From the NCBI GenBank assembly GCA_948470475.1, contig OX419346.1, forward strand, positions 9,563,843-9,627,842: a DNA stretch of 64,000 nt, written 5' to 3'. This DNA comes from Galaxea fascicularis. Taxonomy: Eukaryota; Cnidaria; Anthozoa; Scleractinia; Euphylliidae. Position 1 is the first letter of the stretch. The number at the start of each line of letters is the position of its first letter. The translations under genes and the position numbers were made by a program. Positions 43,633-57,018 of this stretch are shown here, one piece after another. Under the pieces are notes generated by a model. That model saw nothing but the letters and a program-made list of their open reading frames with translations, ran no database searches and had not been told where the DNA came from.

Positions 43633-44079
43633 AAAACGCTTAACAAGTGGCTATTGGCCAAATGGTACGGATATGTTGGGGTCCAGCTGTAATAGAGCAA
43701 TATGAGGGGTCCCTTTGATATAGCGTAGCCAAAAAATCTACGGCCATGGTTAGTGGCGGTGATTAAGTGTCACAGTGTTTCTGATTACAGTATTTGCGCC
43801 ATTTTTGAAGGTAGGTCTGATACTGGGAGGTTGTACCTCCACACCATGAGGCAGTGATGACGTCGATGGATCTGTGGGTGAAGCCAATGTGGTGGAGCTG
43901 TTTCCAGATAACAGACAGATAGGAAGATTCATTTTGCTGTACAGAGGATGGGTTATTTCCAGAGATTCCAGGAGACTCGGGAGGTTCTTGGATGGAGAAA
44001 GCGTTGAGATTTCATTCATAACTGCACCCCAGCCCACAAGCAATGCATTGGAGAACAGGGTGACATCAACTGGAGGATG

Positions 44080-44819
44080 ATAGGTAGGATGAAAACTGCC
44101 TTCTCAATTACCCAAACACCATTTCATTTCAGAGGCTCCTTCCTCTGAAATAGCCATAGTGGCTTTGAAATCCCCTTGGAGTGCTGGAGCCCCTTAATTT
44201 TTATCCATCTCTAGGTACCGATAATAAAGGGCTCCATATTTGACAGCTGGCAGGCTAGATACCAGATAGCCAAAAAAGTCTAGCGACTTCACGAATTCTG
44301 ACAGAAAGGCATTGTGGATTCTAAAGGTCAACAGTTCCTTTATCTTGTGGATCTTATTGTCAGTAAGAGTGACAATCATCTTCACCAAGTCAATAACAAA
44401 ACCCCAAAACACAATGTTTTGTTGTGGGATAAGTTCAGATTTTCCGGGGTGAGTTACCAGTCCAAGCCTGTCTAGCATTTGAATAGAATCAGGAAAGGAA
44501 AGGAAAGGAAAGGAATCTGAGAAGAGCCACAACAAACGTGTGGCTTTACAATGCTTTTTCTGTGTGGTGAGATCGGACTTGTACAGACGCCTCTGGCTGC
44601 CGCTATCAGTCCATTATTGATCTCACCCACCCCACCCAACCCATACAGCAGATAGATCACCACACCGGGGACTACGTCCCCTACTCTTTTCGAACAGTGT
44701 GTGAGTTCTTTAACGTCCCACAGATTATAGGAACAAGTGTTGTGAGACGGGACCTCCAGTTTTATCGTCCTTAGCTTATCCGAGAAGACTAGAAAGTCGA
44801 ACCATTTGTAGATGTTATT

Positions 44820-44852
<33 letters not shown>

Positions 44853-45570
44853 AAAAACTCTCAAGCGCACACTTCTGATATGTACTATCCTGCAGGTATA
44901 AATCATCAATATAACCACTAACAATGTGATTCATCATCCTCAGATGGGACAGTGGTGGTTTCATAATTTAGTGAATTTTCGAGGGCAAATGGCTAAACCA
45001 TTGGGTAAAGTGTTCCATTGTACATAAACATTAGATATTTCTGAAAATGAGGGTGTATTCGGACACTATAATACGCATCCTTCAGATCCAAAGATGCCAT
45101 CCAACAATTAGGAGTTACAAGGCCTAAAATGGAATGTATTGTTTCCATTTTGAAATGTGCTTTTTTATGAATGAGTTTAATGTCTTTAAGTTAAGAATAA
45201 GCCTTACTGTAACATTCTTTTTTGGGATGGTAAAGATGGGTGAGATAAATTCACCAGGCTCATTGGTACATTGTACAATAACTGCTTTGTGCACAAGGCT
45301 TAATATCTCCTTATTAACTGAGCTCCTATGATCTGTTTGTATTGAGTTTGGGGGGTAAGGCAGCTGTTTTGGTGGTGATGAGATAAAATCGATATTGTCA
45401 CCAGAGATAGTCTGGAGAGTAGAAACATCGGTAGTTAATTTTTCCCATTTGTGAAGATAAAGAGATAACTGGCCCCCTTGAAAGGACGTGACCTTTGCAC
45501 AGATATATGGGATTATGTAAGAATCCATGTGTTCTGACAGCAGATTTACCTTTGTTTTGAGGATAGTCAA
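44080..45570 (-). pseudogene. DIRS reverse transcriptase/RNase H
   Basis: Segments: GGQLSLYLHKWEKLTTDVST, EPGEFISPIFTIPKKNVTVR, LILNLKTLN, ASLDLKDAYYSVRIHP, and the catalytic YIDD (44902-44913). After the SINE comes SIQMLDRLGLVTHPGKSELI, NIVFWGFVIDLV. The RT palm aspartates (DLKDAY, YIDD) are kept but lie in different frames. It is broken by a SINE (44490-44870) between YIDD and the thumb. Confidence 0.8.
44490..44870 (-). mobile_element. tRNA-SINE body, 5'-truncated, inserted in DIRS
   Basis: The minus strand carries TTTAAATAACTGAGGAGAAA, CTTCTCGGATAAG, GGAGGTCCCGTCTCACAAC and GTGGGACGTTAAAGAAC, matching the SINE at 12137-12492. The tRNA head is missing, the 3' half diverges after GTTAAAGAAC, and it ends in (TTTCC)n. 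The DIRS frame resumes on both sides. Confidence 0.8.
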
Positions 45571-46829
45571 CTTTTGTTGAAATTCTTCTTGGTTGGGAAG
45601 CGGTTGTGCTGTTGATTGGTTCTGGGGAGAAAATTATTCCCCCCTTTGCTCCCCAAACAAGGCTTGTTGTTATAGTGACCTCTGTATTGACTGGTGTTGC
45701 GGTTCTTTAGGGAGAGACTCTCTTGTTGAGCATTAGGTGTTACCTTATGCATGATTTTATTTGTAGTGTTGAGCTCCTGCAAGGTTTTCGGGAGGTCCTC
45801 ACAGAACAAAAGTTTCCCTAGCTTCAGGGTTCTGGAACGGTCCTGTTTGAACTCTTGGTTTAGAAACGGATGTATAGCATCCCTTCGTTTGAAGGAGAGC
45901 TCTTTATGAACATGCCCGATTAAGGCAATAGAGTCGGTTAGTCAAGGTAGAAGTCGTTTATAATCAAGGGATATTTTCTTTTCCCTGTGACTCAGTAAAT
46001 CGTCTACCGTGACAATTATAGCACTAGATACTTTCAGCAGGGTGTCTTGTAGTACGGACATGCGAATGTCAGACCGTTTTGAATTTGGAGTCAGGTTTCC
46101 CCATCTCTCAGGGTTAACCTTGGGTACAGATAACTCTGAACAATTACCAGGTATCTTGTACCTCTGGAGTATCTCTTTGCATTTCTTGACACTATATTCC
46201 ATCTGAAACTTATCGTTGACAAGTTTTGATAAAACTCAGATAGTGGAGGTCCAGTTTTATCAGAAGGTCTCAGCGATGTGGTAATTTGATACAGTAACTC
46301 ATCATTATTCAACTCATCCTCCGGCACTGACTGCTCATCAGTAGGGCTGTCATCGCCAAATAGGCTGAGTGCATCGTCATCTTGGAGCTTACCATGTGCT
46401 TCGTCTGAATCGCTATCCTGTACTTCATGTGAAGTAGTCAGTTTTGCTCTCTCTGAAGTAGATTTAACAGCCTGGCGTGACTCATTGGGGTCAAGTTTCT
46501 TTCATTCAGCTGCTGAGTCTGTCTGCAGACTCGACATAGACTTACGTTTTTGCTGAAGTAGCTCACGCAGCAATGAGTTAGAGGAGTTCATACTTTCCTG
46601 CATCGAATTGAACACCAAAAGCATAGCTTTTGTGATGCTTTTGTCAATTTCAGACTCCTCAGAATGAACGGCAGTGCTTGCCTGCTCATTCTGGTTAGCG
46701 CTGCTTTTATTGGCAGCCACGCTGTCCTGAAAAAAGAGCAGGAAAATGTAAAAAGGAAAAAACAGCAATTAAGGGCAAGAAATCGCTCTTAGCTTTCCGC
46801 AGGTAGCGACAGGTCATGATTGTCACTTA

Positions 46830-47756
46830 AGCCTGCTTTCCATATAATCGCCCCAATTGCCGCGATCGCGCAAAATACTGTGTAGGCAATCCGGGCGATT
46901 CACTGTTTCCATTTGATCGCCCCGATCGCCTGTGAGGTCAAGTGTACTGGGCAAGTCCTGGATCAGAGTTAAGTATTTTCGCGCCAGATGGAATCGAAGA
47001 TGGCGGCAGGAAATCGAAGATGAAGGCTCGTGGCTTGTTATTTATTGCTATTGACGATATTGTGGCGCAGTAGAACAAGGGAAGCCCCAAATGCACAGAA
47101 GCACAGATTCTGGATGCAACAAATGTATCAGAAAAGAGAACAGTTAGGTGCTTTTCATATGCTGCTTGTGGTTGATATGGTTTGAGAGCCAGTCTAGGTT
47201 CTCAAACTCTGGCAGTACTTTTGGAACTGCATCACATCCAGATCCAGAGGGAACGTTCTTTCGCTTTTTCAGCCATCGTCCGTACAGAGTTATGAAGTGC
47301 GAATATAATTGTACTTCTTTTCGGCTTGGTCTGGACCAACCTCAAACTTTCCCCCGATTTTTTTTCCAGCAATTCAACCGTATGGACTTATTTTTGTAAT
47401 CCTTACAAAGTTAATTGTATAAACATTCATATTTTTGGATTTCTTCCATAAATAAGGCGGAGTTGAAATTATCACTGCCTGACACCATTTTGAAAGTGTC
47501 AAAGAGAACAAGGAATTCTGGTCACGAAACAGTGCATACTGGGATACATTACGATCTTCCCAGTTGCTCGAATCGCCTGGAGTGGTTTCCATATGATGGT
47601 ACACAAATTTTACTCGATCGTCCCGATCACCCCGGTCACCTCGATCGCCCCTCAACTTTCCGTTACTGTTTCCATATAATCGCCCAGATGGTCCATACAC
47701 TATTTCAAGCGATCGGGGTGACCTGGGTGATCGGGCGATTATATGGAAACCAGGCT
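46830..47756. mobile_element. PIF/Harbinger-type element, 927 bp, TTA target duplication
   Basis: Left end AGCCTGCTTTCCATATAATC (then GCCCCAATTGCCGCGATCGC) and right end, inverted, AGCCTGGTTTCCATATAATC; both are flanked by TTA (46827-46829 and 47757-47759), the Harbinger target. GATCGCC/GGCGATC motifs are clustered near both ends. A transposase scrap lies inside at 47011-47170. The terminus of the DIRS element is only about 60 bp away. Confidence 0.8.
47011..47170 (+). pseudogene. Harbinger transposase N-terminal scrap
   Basis: The plus strand reads WRSRTREAPNAQKHRFWMQQ, MYQKREQLGAFHMLLVV then a TGA. RFW...(M/I)(Y/F)Q+R...GAF..L is the usual opening of PIF/Harbinger DDE transposases. The catalytic part is missing, so the element is non-autonomous. 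Confidence 0.6.
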
Positions 47757-48068
47757 TTAGACCAAGGATATTTTCTCTGGTTTCTTTGTTCTTGAGTGCT
47801 AAAAACAGAAACAGACACGCTAACAACAGGAATATAGCGCCTTCGACACAAACACCACACAACTGATTCGACACATGCGCTGCACTCTTTCTCGTACTAC
47901 TCTGTAACGACCTTGGCTGATGACGAAATAGAACCCTTTTGAGATCTGGTATTCAATGGCATTCTGCTATAAGTAGAAAAAAAATTTATTCCTGACACAA
48001 ACTCTTAACATACTTTTTGCATGAGATGTAATATGAGCTTAGGCAGTGAGAATGTTCCTCTCCTAGAT

Positions 48069-48580
48069 CCAATCAGTTGTGCGTGTTATTCAATCAGTTG
48101 TATATGCACGATCGGTTGTGTTAGTTATTCGATTAGTTGTACACACAGTTTTCGATCAGTTGTGTGTGTTATTCCACCAGTTATATTATGAACATTATTC
48201 AATCAGTTGTGCGTGTCATTCAATCAATTGTAAACATTATCCCATCAGTAGCACGCACAATCATCGATCAGTTGTGCGTGTTATTTGATCAGGTGTGAAA
48301 CGTTATCTGATCAGTTGTGCATGTTATTCGATCAGTTGTACACACAATTGTCGATCAGTTGTAAACATTATCCGATCGGTTGTACCACAAGTATCGATCA
48401 GTTGCACGCTCAATTTTCGACCAGTTGTACGCACAAATTTCCATCAGTAGTAAATGTTATCGGATCAGTTTGCAAAATTTTTTATCAGTTGTGCGTGTTA
48501 TTCGATCAGTTGTACGCACAATTGTCGATCAGTTGTGCACGTTATCCGATCAGTTGTATGCTCAAATTTCGATAATTCGA
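48069..48580 (+). repeat. GATCAGTTG satellite array, plus orientation
   Basis: About 22 copies of (A/G)ATCAGTTGT at 21-24 bp spacing, roughly organised as a 65-bp higher unit of three subunits: ...GTGCGTGTTATTC, ...TACGCACAATTGTC, ...TAAACATTATCC. The open frames across it are artefacts. The same satellite recurs in the opposite orientation at 60060 and 60978. Confidence 0.85.
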
Positions 48581-51176
48581 TTGAGGCCTTGAGCTACTGT
48601 TACTTCTAACTTTCCCGTTCTATAGCATCATCAGGGAATGTGCCAAAATTGTTATCAACATGGTTTAGTTTAACCTTCAAATACCTCAATAACTGTTGCA
48701 ACTAACCATACAAAGATCTTTTAATGTAATGTAATAAGGAAATGTGAAAATAAAGTATTGTTGTTATATTGTGCACGGATAAGTGCATCCTTCTCCCTTA
48801 CCATTACGAAGAGTCACCTCAACCAGAATTTTCCATAAATGGTGAACACCTTTGGCCTTAAATAACCTAGCCTAAATCGTCAACCTTGATCCTTAGACTG
48901 TAGTCGTGGTCATCGTAAAATCGATTTATGTCCGTTTTACACGTAAATAAAAAAATTGAGGGAGCTACACTAATAAAGTTGACCCCTGATGACTGGTGCC
49001 CGGCCTTGAAAACAAACTGGTAGCCGATGTGTAGACATTTCGTGTGGGAAGGAGGTGTAGCTATCAAAGGCTACAATGTATCTTTAGAACAACCTTAGAC
49101 CACACCTGCCACATTTCAATATATGCCCAGTTCTTTTATCAATATACAGAGAGCCTATTGTTTAGCTACACCGGGAATTGATAAGGGAAACTGTATTGTT
49201 CTTGAGAAATATCCAAGCCCCAGAAGATTAAATTTCCCCTCATGTAAATTACTTGGTGAAAAATTGATCTCATTTTTCAAAAAAATCAGTTTCCCAAAGG
49301 GTACTCTGTCAACAAGTCACTTTTCCCTAGAGAAAAAAAAAATAGAAAAAAAATCGCAGCTTTTTAACTTTGTTATCTCAAAAATCATGATCTGCCTCTG
49401 CAGGCATCCTGGTACGCAGCAATAATTATTACATATACATAACTAGTTGTGCATATACCCTTCTTGTCCTTCAATTTTCTCAACTCTTCTTGAACTGTGT
49501 AAATTGTTTTGAGGTCCTCGTTTCTCCCACGTCATGAAAAAAGAGCACTTTCGGAAGCCCCGTAATGTCAACAAGATGTGGCTACTGAGCAAACTGCTGA
49601 ATATCTAAGGTCGAGAGCTCAACTGAGGGTAGGGAAAGCGTGAGTCTTAATTCAGTTGTCGGTTATATAAAATACAAATAAAGACCTTGATTTTAAGGCA
49701 TTTTTCATTATCGTAATCCAGGCGTTTGGCAAAACTAGAATCACTGGAACCAACCACTGGATTGTCTTTAATTCTGAGTTTGCCAAAGTATCGCTCTTTC
49801 CTGTCTTGTTTTTTATTGCAGTTATCACGGAATGTGACGGGGTCCTTCCACCTTCTTTTCCTGCTGATTATGTCAAGCGTATTACACGAATTGATTGAAC
49901 ACTACTTTAGTATTGGACTTGGCTTCGATGAGATCTTGCTTTTCTGGGCTTGTTACATGATATAACTGTAAGCATCCCAAAGCTTAAGCGGATTGGCCCA
50001 GCTATAAGAATGATATTACGTAGCAACGAGCTGACATCTCTGTGCAGGTTGGGATCTTTCCAACTTAAACTGTACGAACTCAAGGCTAAGTAAATTTATT
50101 GCCATACAATCGTTCAGTAGGAATAAAGTTATTTGCTAAAATCATGGTGCATACCCTGCCTATGCCATTGGCCCTAGCTTTAGCAGTGACGATGGCAACG
50201 GCAACGGCAACGGCAACAAAAACGTCATTTCAAAATGTAACTTCTTGTTTCTGTATCTCTTTCTCAATTATTGAAATTTTGTTTAACTTGGAAAATGCTG
50301 ACAAACTGTCCAGGAACTGAATTAATAGGAGCGGCATTAAATCAAGGAAAAGAAAGACAACTTTGCCGCCATGTGATCACGTTCTCGAGAAAACAAACTT
50401 TAGTCATTTGACGTTGTCGTTTTGCAGAGGACAGCAAAGAAATGTAAAATGCACGCGCAGAGTATTGATTTTGCTCATTAAGTCTATTGTTTTGTAGTGT
50501 TCCCGTTGCAATCCTCATTGCTAAAACTCTAATAATTTTCTTTGTGTGCTGGTTATCCTTCTCAATGAGCTCCTATAACATGCCTACGCAGGTTAGCTCT
50601 AGTGACTGCAATAATGATAATACAATGAACTGTAAGGGAAACATTTATTTTACCAAACTAAACAAAGCCATAAGGAATGGAATGTTCAGTGGAATGTCCT
50701 AGTATTTTATTTTGCAGCACACACACAAGTTTGCTTGTTAAACTGTGCTCCAATATGTTTTAAGTAATGGTCCGGCTAAAAAGCAGGCAGAAAAACAATA
50801 GCCCGTGGCAATAGCGTCAGTTATTCTTATGGTGTTAATTTCTTTAATTAAGTTAAATTTAACCTCTCCCATTGGCTGAAACAGCCAAGAGCGCGAAATT
50901 TGAATTTCAAAGGGAAAATCAATCGATTTGCCGTGTAAACAAATGACTTTTTTTCCTCAAGTAAAATCATAGGTTATTTCTAAAACTATAAATGTAAAAA
51001 TTTTGGAGTTTGTATGCGCCATTTGGCGAAGAATTGAAATTATGGCCGGAATAGCGCAGTAGGATGTCCGACAGCGACTTTCTGATCAAGGAATACCGCA
51101 CCGGCTGTCACAATTGTGATTGAACACAGACTAGTCGCAGCCATGTGGACGTGTTTGGTTCGTTTTTGTACCTATA
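48581..51176. other. long unannotated region
   Basis: About 2.6 kb of AT-rich sequence with no recognised gene. A (GGCAAC)4 microsatellite lies near 50195-50217. Short open frames at 49123, 49726 and 50099 lack motifs, splice partners or a plausible composition. Confidence 0.4.
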
Positions 51177-51640
51177 ATGTCTTCATCAGGGAAAAGACCG
51201 CATTCAGACCACAACTCAGAGGAAGCTGGGCCATCAGCAAAGACAAGGGCTCCTACCGTAAGCGTTTTTTTTTTCGCTGTAACATTTTGTTTGCAATCAA
51301 ATTTCGGTTTCATTGCATGTAGGGCTTGTCAAACGCTGCCACGAAATGTCATTCACTGTCAGTTGTGATTTGGCGAGTCATTCATTTATGCTCCTCTTTC
51401 TTCAACAGAAACTCGTCTCCTGAAACTTTACAGGAAAAACAACCTATCCAACAACAGGTTGAAGGCTCTGGACTTATTTTCAAAGGGCAAGGATTTTGAC
51501 GCGATATCCCGCGAACTGCTAGTTCAAAGGGCTACAGCTGAGGTGTATTCAATCGACGCGTTCGTGGCTGGGAAAGAGATCGACCCTGAGCGCTTAGCAG
51601 AACTTCTGGGAGTGACCAAGGTCTTGCATTCTTGTGCACA
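51177..51640 (+). CDS. two-exon fragment with a RecQ-type helix-turn-helix
   Basis: Exon 1 (51177-51257) reads MSSSGKRPHSDHNSEEAGPS, AKTRAPT and ends at GTAAGC. Exon 2 starts after CTTCAACAG (51408) and encodes KLYRKNNLSNNRLKALDLFS, DFDAISRELLVQRATAEVYS, IDAFVAGKEIDPERLAELLG. LFxxG...I...L....TAEVY.IDxFxxGxxID matches the helix-turn-helix that follows RecQ helicases. The direct exon join is out of phase, so the copy is broken or has another small exon. Possibly the other end of the same family as 42350-42536, although the two are 9 kb apart in opposite orient. Confidence 0.5.
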
Positions 51641-51659
51641 TTATAGCTTTTTACTTGTA

Positions 51660-52555
51660 CCAAAGTTATAGCAATAAATAATTATTTTGTCTCTAACTGC
51701 TTGTTCTTGATCTAAATTTAGAAGTAAGGGGGGGAGCATCGTTTTTCCCCATTGGGGTGGGTATGGTAGAAATGACATGCTAAGGGATTCAACATAAACA
51801 GGTTTGTATCCAGACAATAGTTGGTTACTTTATTAACCCTTGAAGACAATTATTTCTCAAATGGCGAAGAAATGTAGTTAACTATGACAAAATGGCTCAC
51901 TCTTTGTCAGTTATTTACACATAATAAGGGAAAAACATGGTGGGTGCTTACATCTTCAATGTCGAAACATTGCTGAATTTTTTCGTTCAAGAACTCCTTT
52001 CTCAAAGTCTATCACTATGTTTTCACCTAGTTAGAAACACTGCTAGAGAAAATCTTGACCTTTTCAAACCACTTCCATCAAAAGTAAGACTTGGGAAAAC
52101 AACTTTTCTTGGTTCAGAGTTCACCAATATAAATCAGTATATATATGTAAAATTATATCAATACTGAAACCTAATGTCTTGCTCACTGCATAAAATGTCT
52201 GCAGCATTAAGGAAGCATTTGTTCTACTTAACAATTAGATTATGAGGGCGTAGCCTGAATCAGCTATCATGCATAGAAATCAAGAGCGAATAATCCAATT
52301 GTTTTAGTATAAATCTACCAGTTGTTCAAAGCTAAACAAGCAAATTATCTATGTCCTCATCACAGACACTTCATGAACCCGACAAAGCGGCCAGCATTTT
52401 GTTCAAAACCACTACTCACTGTCCATCACAGAATAGATGCCAAGTAGCATAGCCAATCAGAGAACGGCATTCGTGATGGAACACTAGTAGATTTATAATA
52501 AAATAATTTATTATATGTAACTAAAGTAATAAAAAGCAATATTCTCAGTGGGTTT
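51660..52555. other. unannotated spacer
   Basis: AT-rich; no gene, repeat or signal recognised apart from a short open frame at 51937 without motifs. Confidence 0.4.
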
Positions 52556-52939
52556 TCAGCAGATAATCTCAGTCACTGAGCCTATGGTGATGGGACAGTT
52601 CCAATGGAAAGTCATCATTTTATCGATCCAATCTGCAAGTGCCTCTCCACCTCCACATGGTACACTTGCAATTAAAGCCCCTCTGTCTTTGTGCAAATGA
52701 GAATCTACAAAGTATAAATTTCCACTACTCTCACACATGAGGAACATAGTCCTTCCAGAAGAGAAAAACAAGTGGTATGTTCTTTGACCTCTCTGTGATA
52801 ATCCATTAAGCCACTTTGCCAGTATCCACTTTGAGAAACCAAACAAATCCTATTGCTGTCCCAAGGATGCAACACCACAGTCTTTTCCTGCCATATCCAC
52901 TGCTTCATCTACATTCACATTCACACCTTCATGGTCAAG

Positions 52940-53820
52940 TAATTCACGGCTGTGGAATATTTTTGAACGGCTAACGGTGAACGGCTAAACGGCTACATAA
53001 GATTTTCAAACGGATTGCTGTGAACAGTTAAACGGGGAAAGACGATAATTATTTTGAATAGACGACCAAATCCATGTTTGTGTTTCTGTTTCTGACATTA
53101 ATAACTCAGAACCAAACATCAAGCATGCTTGAGCACATTTCTCGTTAAATTTCCACCAGTAACGAACGTACAGAGAACTAACTTTATTTTAGGACGACGA
53201 AATCATCTCTTTGTGTCAAAAAGAACGGCGAACGGTATTTATACTTACCGAAGCACATTATTTGCATACGCATTGCGGTGTTTACGGTAACGCAACACAC
53301 CATGCGGGAACACATCCGGACAGGCTACGTTAATGTTAGCGTTCAAAGCAATCGTGTCTTTTAACAAACAGTAATCACGAAGAGTATATTATTAGTATAT
53401 CTTTATACGTTAAAAAAATTATAAGACAAAAGAATAACCGCCTTTTTAAGGATTTTAGGATTCGTGGTAACCGTTGCAATAATTATGCGAAATTCTTGTG
53501 TGTGAAATTCGACCTCATAATTATCAGCGATTCACATCTTTGTTTTGATGAGGCTGGATTCGTAGCCATTCGAAAGTTTCCATAATCTTTCATTTGCTTT
53601 GAACAGATAACCGGCTGAAGCGGATAACACCAGCAGTACGAACGGATGCAAACTTTTTGGAACGGATAACCCTGGCCGTGTGAACGGATGCAAATTTTTT
53701 TGAACGGATAACCCTGGCCGTGCGAACGGATGCAATTTTTTTTTGAACGGCTGATGAACGGCAAGTGAACGGGAAAACGCCATTTGAACGGATAGCCGTT
53801 AGTGTACGTTTTCGCATGAG
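52940..53820. repeat. GAACGG-rich insertion with a ~42-bp tandem repeat
   Basis: The region is studded with GAACGG(A/C)T. At 53600-53745 a unit of the form TTTTTGAACGGATAACCC, TGGCCGTG, GAACGGATGCAA occurs about three times. The left part has GAACGGCTAACGGTGAACGG and TTAAACGGGG. It separates the last exon from the linker exon of the surrounding gene, so it is an intron insertion or has replaced coding sequence, including any active-site Cys. Clear inverted ends were not found. Confidence 0.6.
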
Positions 53821-53929
53821 AGGTGACAAATACCACTCAATCACCATCTTGTTTGAGTTTGAGAGCAAACCATGAACATTGGTTGATGAGATAGGATGTG
53901 AAATGGTGGATGGTACACTACATGTGGTT

Positions 53930-54260
53930 AACGATGTGGAATGTGGAACACTAGCTGATGAGTTAGGAGGTGGTACACTGGCTGATGGTGTAGGAGGTGA
54001 TACACTGGCTGATGATGTAGGAGGTGGTACAATGGCTGATGTTGGAGGAGGTGGTACAATGGCTGATGATGTAGGAGGTCGTACACTAGCTGATGGTGTA
54101 GGAGGTGGTACAATGGCTGATGTTGTAGGAGGTGGTACAATGGCTGATGATGTAGGAGATGGTACACTTGCTGATGATGTACGAGGGGGTACGGTAGCCA
54201 ATGACATGGGAGGTGGTACACTGGCTGGAGTTGTAGGAGGTGTTACACTGGCTAATGGTG
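53930..54260 (-). repeat. 27-bp coding minisatellite, about 12 units
   Basis: The minus-strand unit is close to ACATCATCAGCCAGTGTACC, ACCTCCT and encodes VPPPTSSAS with small variants. It remains in frame with the preceding exon of the large gene through one reading frame and makes a Pro/Ser/Thr-rich linker. Confidence 0.8.
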
Positions 54261-55104
54261 TTACACATATGCCTTGTGGTACTCTGGGTGTTGCTGGTGA
54301 CACAGTATGTGAAACACTTGGTGGTCCTGCAGTTGTGGGTACTCTTGCTTGTGCAGATTTGTTTGTTGTTACGGTGGTAGCTGCTCCACCATGACTTGAT
54401 CTGGGTGGCTGACAGAACCTCCAAACCGGCTTCCTCCATTGCTTTTATGGCATCTTTTGGGTCAGCACGAATGCAGTTAATGGCTTGTCTATTCTAAAAT
54501 TCAATCATAATATCCTTCCGTGCTTGGCTGAATGTTGTCCTTTTTCCACCACCATTCTTCAAAGCATACCCCATTTCCAGGCGTTGAGAGGAATACAGGT
54601 CTATCTGCAATGGATATAGATTTTCAGTGGCTGGTTGTTCAGGCATGTGTTGTATAAATCGCACGGCATAGGCTTCACCACTCAAGCCTGAGAAAGGAGA
54701 CAGACATCTCGGTTCAGGAGCTGGTTCAACATCTGCCACCGTGGCCCCAGTTGCACCCGCAATTGGAAACTGACGTCCAGAGAGTTGAGAAAGCTGAACC
54801 TTGGACTTGCTGATGGTTTGCCCAATGCCTGCCAAGGATCTCAATATTATACCACCACTGAAATCACCTTCAACTGGAAATGTAAAATTCCCATACAGGG
54901 AAATGTCTTTCAGGGTTCCAACTTTCTTAGCCTTGGAACAATCAATAGTCAACTTCTTACAGGATGCATTCTTCATTGTCTGCAAGAACAAATGTTTCCA
55001 AATATTATTATAACTGTCATTTGCCCACACAATAGTTGAAACTGTTTCAAAACCTTACATATAATTGATGTAATGAAACATTATTAGTGTCTGTAGTATA
55101 CTTG

Positions 55105-55262
55105 TTGTAGGTTTTAAAAAATGAATCCCAGGTTAAAATCATTTCAACTTGGGTTGATTTGTATTTTCTTTTGTTTAAGGTTTGGGTAATTTACATTTGG
55201 AACAAAGGGAAATGTAAATCAACCTAGGTTGAAGTTATTTCAACCTAGTAACCTACAAGATA
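55105..55262. mobile_element. foldback MITE, CAACCTAGGTTGA type
   Basis: The left arm (CCCAGGTTAAAATCATTTCA, ACTTGGGTTGATTT) is complementary to the right arm (AAATCAACCTAGGTTGAAGT, TATTTCAACCTAG), giving a long imperfect hairpin with a roughly 45-base loop region. No target duplication was identified. It lies in an intron of the large minus-strand gene. Confidence 0.65.
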
Positions 55263-57018
55263 TACATGTAACATGACAATGTTTCCATTGTTTTATGTGT
55301 CACTAAATTTTATAATTATTATTTCCTTAAAATATATAATTGTAACCGTTATAATAAAAAAAATAGCAGTTTTAGGTATCCTGTCAATAAATTGATAGTG
55401 AAACAACTTTTTTTCTAACAGGAGATGTCGTACAGGGAAGTTTTCAAAACATCCCCTCTATTAAATAAGATTGAAACAATTACCTTTATCAAATCTGCGA
55501 CTTGCCCCCTACTTTCCAAATCATTTCCCAACCGTACCCAGCGTACAATCTTGTGACTAATGTGGGCAAAATGCGAATCCAGCCTGGACTTACCCTCTCC
55601 TTGTACTCTTTCAATGTGAAATTGAAAACACTGTTGACCTTAGCCAGGTAGAAAAGAACCCCACTGTTGTGATAGTGGGGTCCATTGTCTAAGAAAATGA
55701 ACAGGGTATATATCTATAAATTAAAATTTCAAAAACTGAATACATGTACAACGTGCTGTAATAGCATTATGTATCCATACACCATTACTATTATTTTGGA
55801 TATACACATATTTCCTTGAAGATAACAGTCCAATTAGTATACCAAAATAATGTTTCCAAGGGTTTCAACTGAATTTTTAAGTATAAGAAATAGCACAACC
55901 ATGATGAAATGAATCTTGATTCACCTTTTTAAAAATACATTGACATTTTACTGTACCAAATTTAATCAGAAGGGAAATCAAACCAAAAACGTTTCCCTTT
56001 CAGATATATTGTAACATTCTTGTAACAGAACAGAAAGAATGTAGTGAGCATGTCTTTGTTATGTTACCTTTATTACTGCCGTGCCCTCACTCTTAAATCA
56101 GCTTTTGTAATGTAACCTAATGTTGCAGATTTGTGCCTTTTCTGCACCAAGGTGTTTAGACCAATCTTTACCTGGACAGAAAAACCCAAGCATTCATTAT
56201 TTTTTGAAATTATCCTTTATTCACTTACCAGAAAACAGGTAGACTAAAAAACCCTGGATAAACACTCTCTAACCACCTGAAACCAATATCTAGTGCACTC
56301 TGGGTGAACCAGGGATCCTGTTTCGTGTCCTCTGACCACAAGTCGGTTACTTCAATATTTCGCTGACCTTCTTCCACCTAAAAGGAATATAAGAAATGGT
56401 TTAACGCATTACAAAACAAGCCTTCCAGTTAACCCAACCACAAAAGAGTGATCTTAACAAACAGAGTAGCTCTACCACCTACACTAACATCAACAATGCA
56501 AAATAAATTTCTATTCCTGATTGGACATGTCCAAGTCTTAATTTAAAAAAAAAGTAAACAAACTGACAAAACTAAATTTTGGTTCACAATACCTATAGTT
56601 TATTTACCTGAGCAATAACAAAAAATCCATGAAGGGAGATCCCTCTTTTGCTATACCATTCACGCTGGTTCTCCCTTGTTCTCATTCCAAGCTCGACCTT
56701 CATCTTGTAGTCAATTATGACTACCATTTCACTGGGTGAAAGGTTGTCAAGGATGTACTGATAGTATCCACCTTGGTGTTTGGTGCGGATGAAATGAGCC
56801 AAATACTCTTCATGATTGGATACTATCTGGTTCCAGGACTTTGAAAGTGAGACCTTCTTCTGTTGGTCACCAACCCTCTCAACTGCTTCATTAACTTGCT
56901 TCGTCAACTCATGAGGAAATGTAGTTGTGTTCGGCCGATCTCCAAGAGCATAGTCAAGGCACAACTCGGCACAAGGGGAATGCCTCTCAACCTAAAATCC
57001 AAATAAGTAATCCCAATA

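Larger units (their letters stand above)
42980..46770 (-). mobile_element. DIRS-type tyrosine-recombinase retrotransposon, degraded
   Basis: Minus-strand order: a gag-like ORF (46768 to 45940: SSNSLLRELLQQKRKSM, YKIPGNCSELSVPKVNPERW), RT and RNase H, then a tyrosine recombinase. No LTRs or DDE integrase are present. This order and the recombinase define DIRS elements. Several frames are broken, and a SINE interrupts the RT. The split terminal repeats expected of DIRS were not located. Confidence 0.8.

Noticed and set aside
48069..48580. Possible CRISPR array
   Set aside because: Spacers are not unique; the whole 65-bp unit repeats, the genome is eukaryotic, and no cas genes are present.
50192..50220. 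Ala/Thr-repeat protein
   Set aside because: A (GGCAAC)n microsatellite in an otherwise featureless frame.
42141..51640. One RecQ gene from the N-terminal (42.4 kb) and helix-turn-helix (51.2 kb) parts
   Set aside because: They are on opposite strands with a DIRS and a Harbinger element between; more likely separate fragments.
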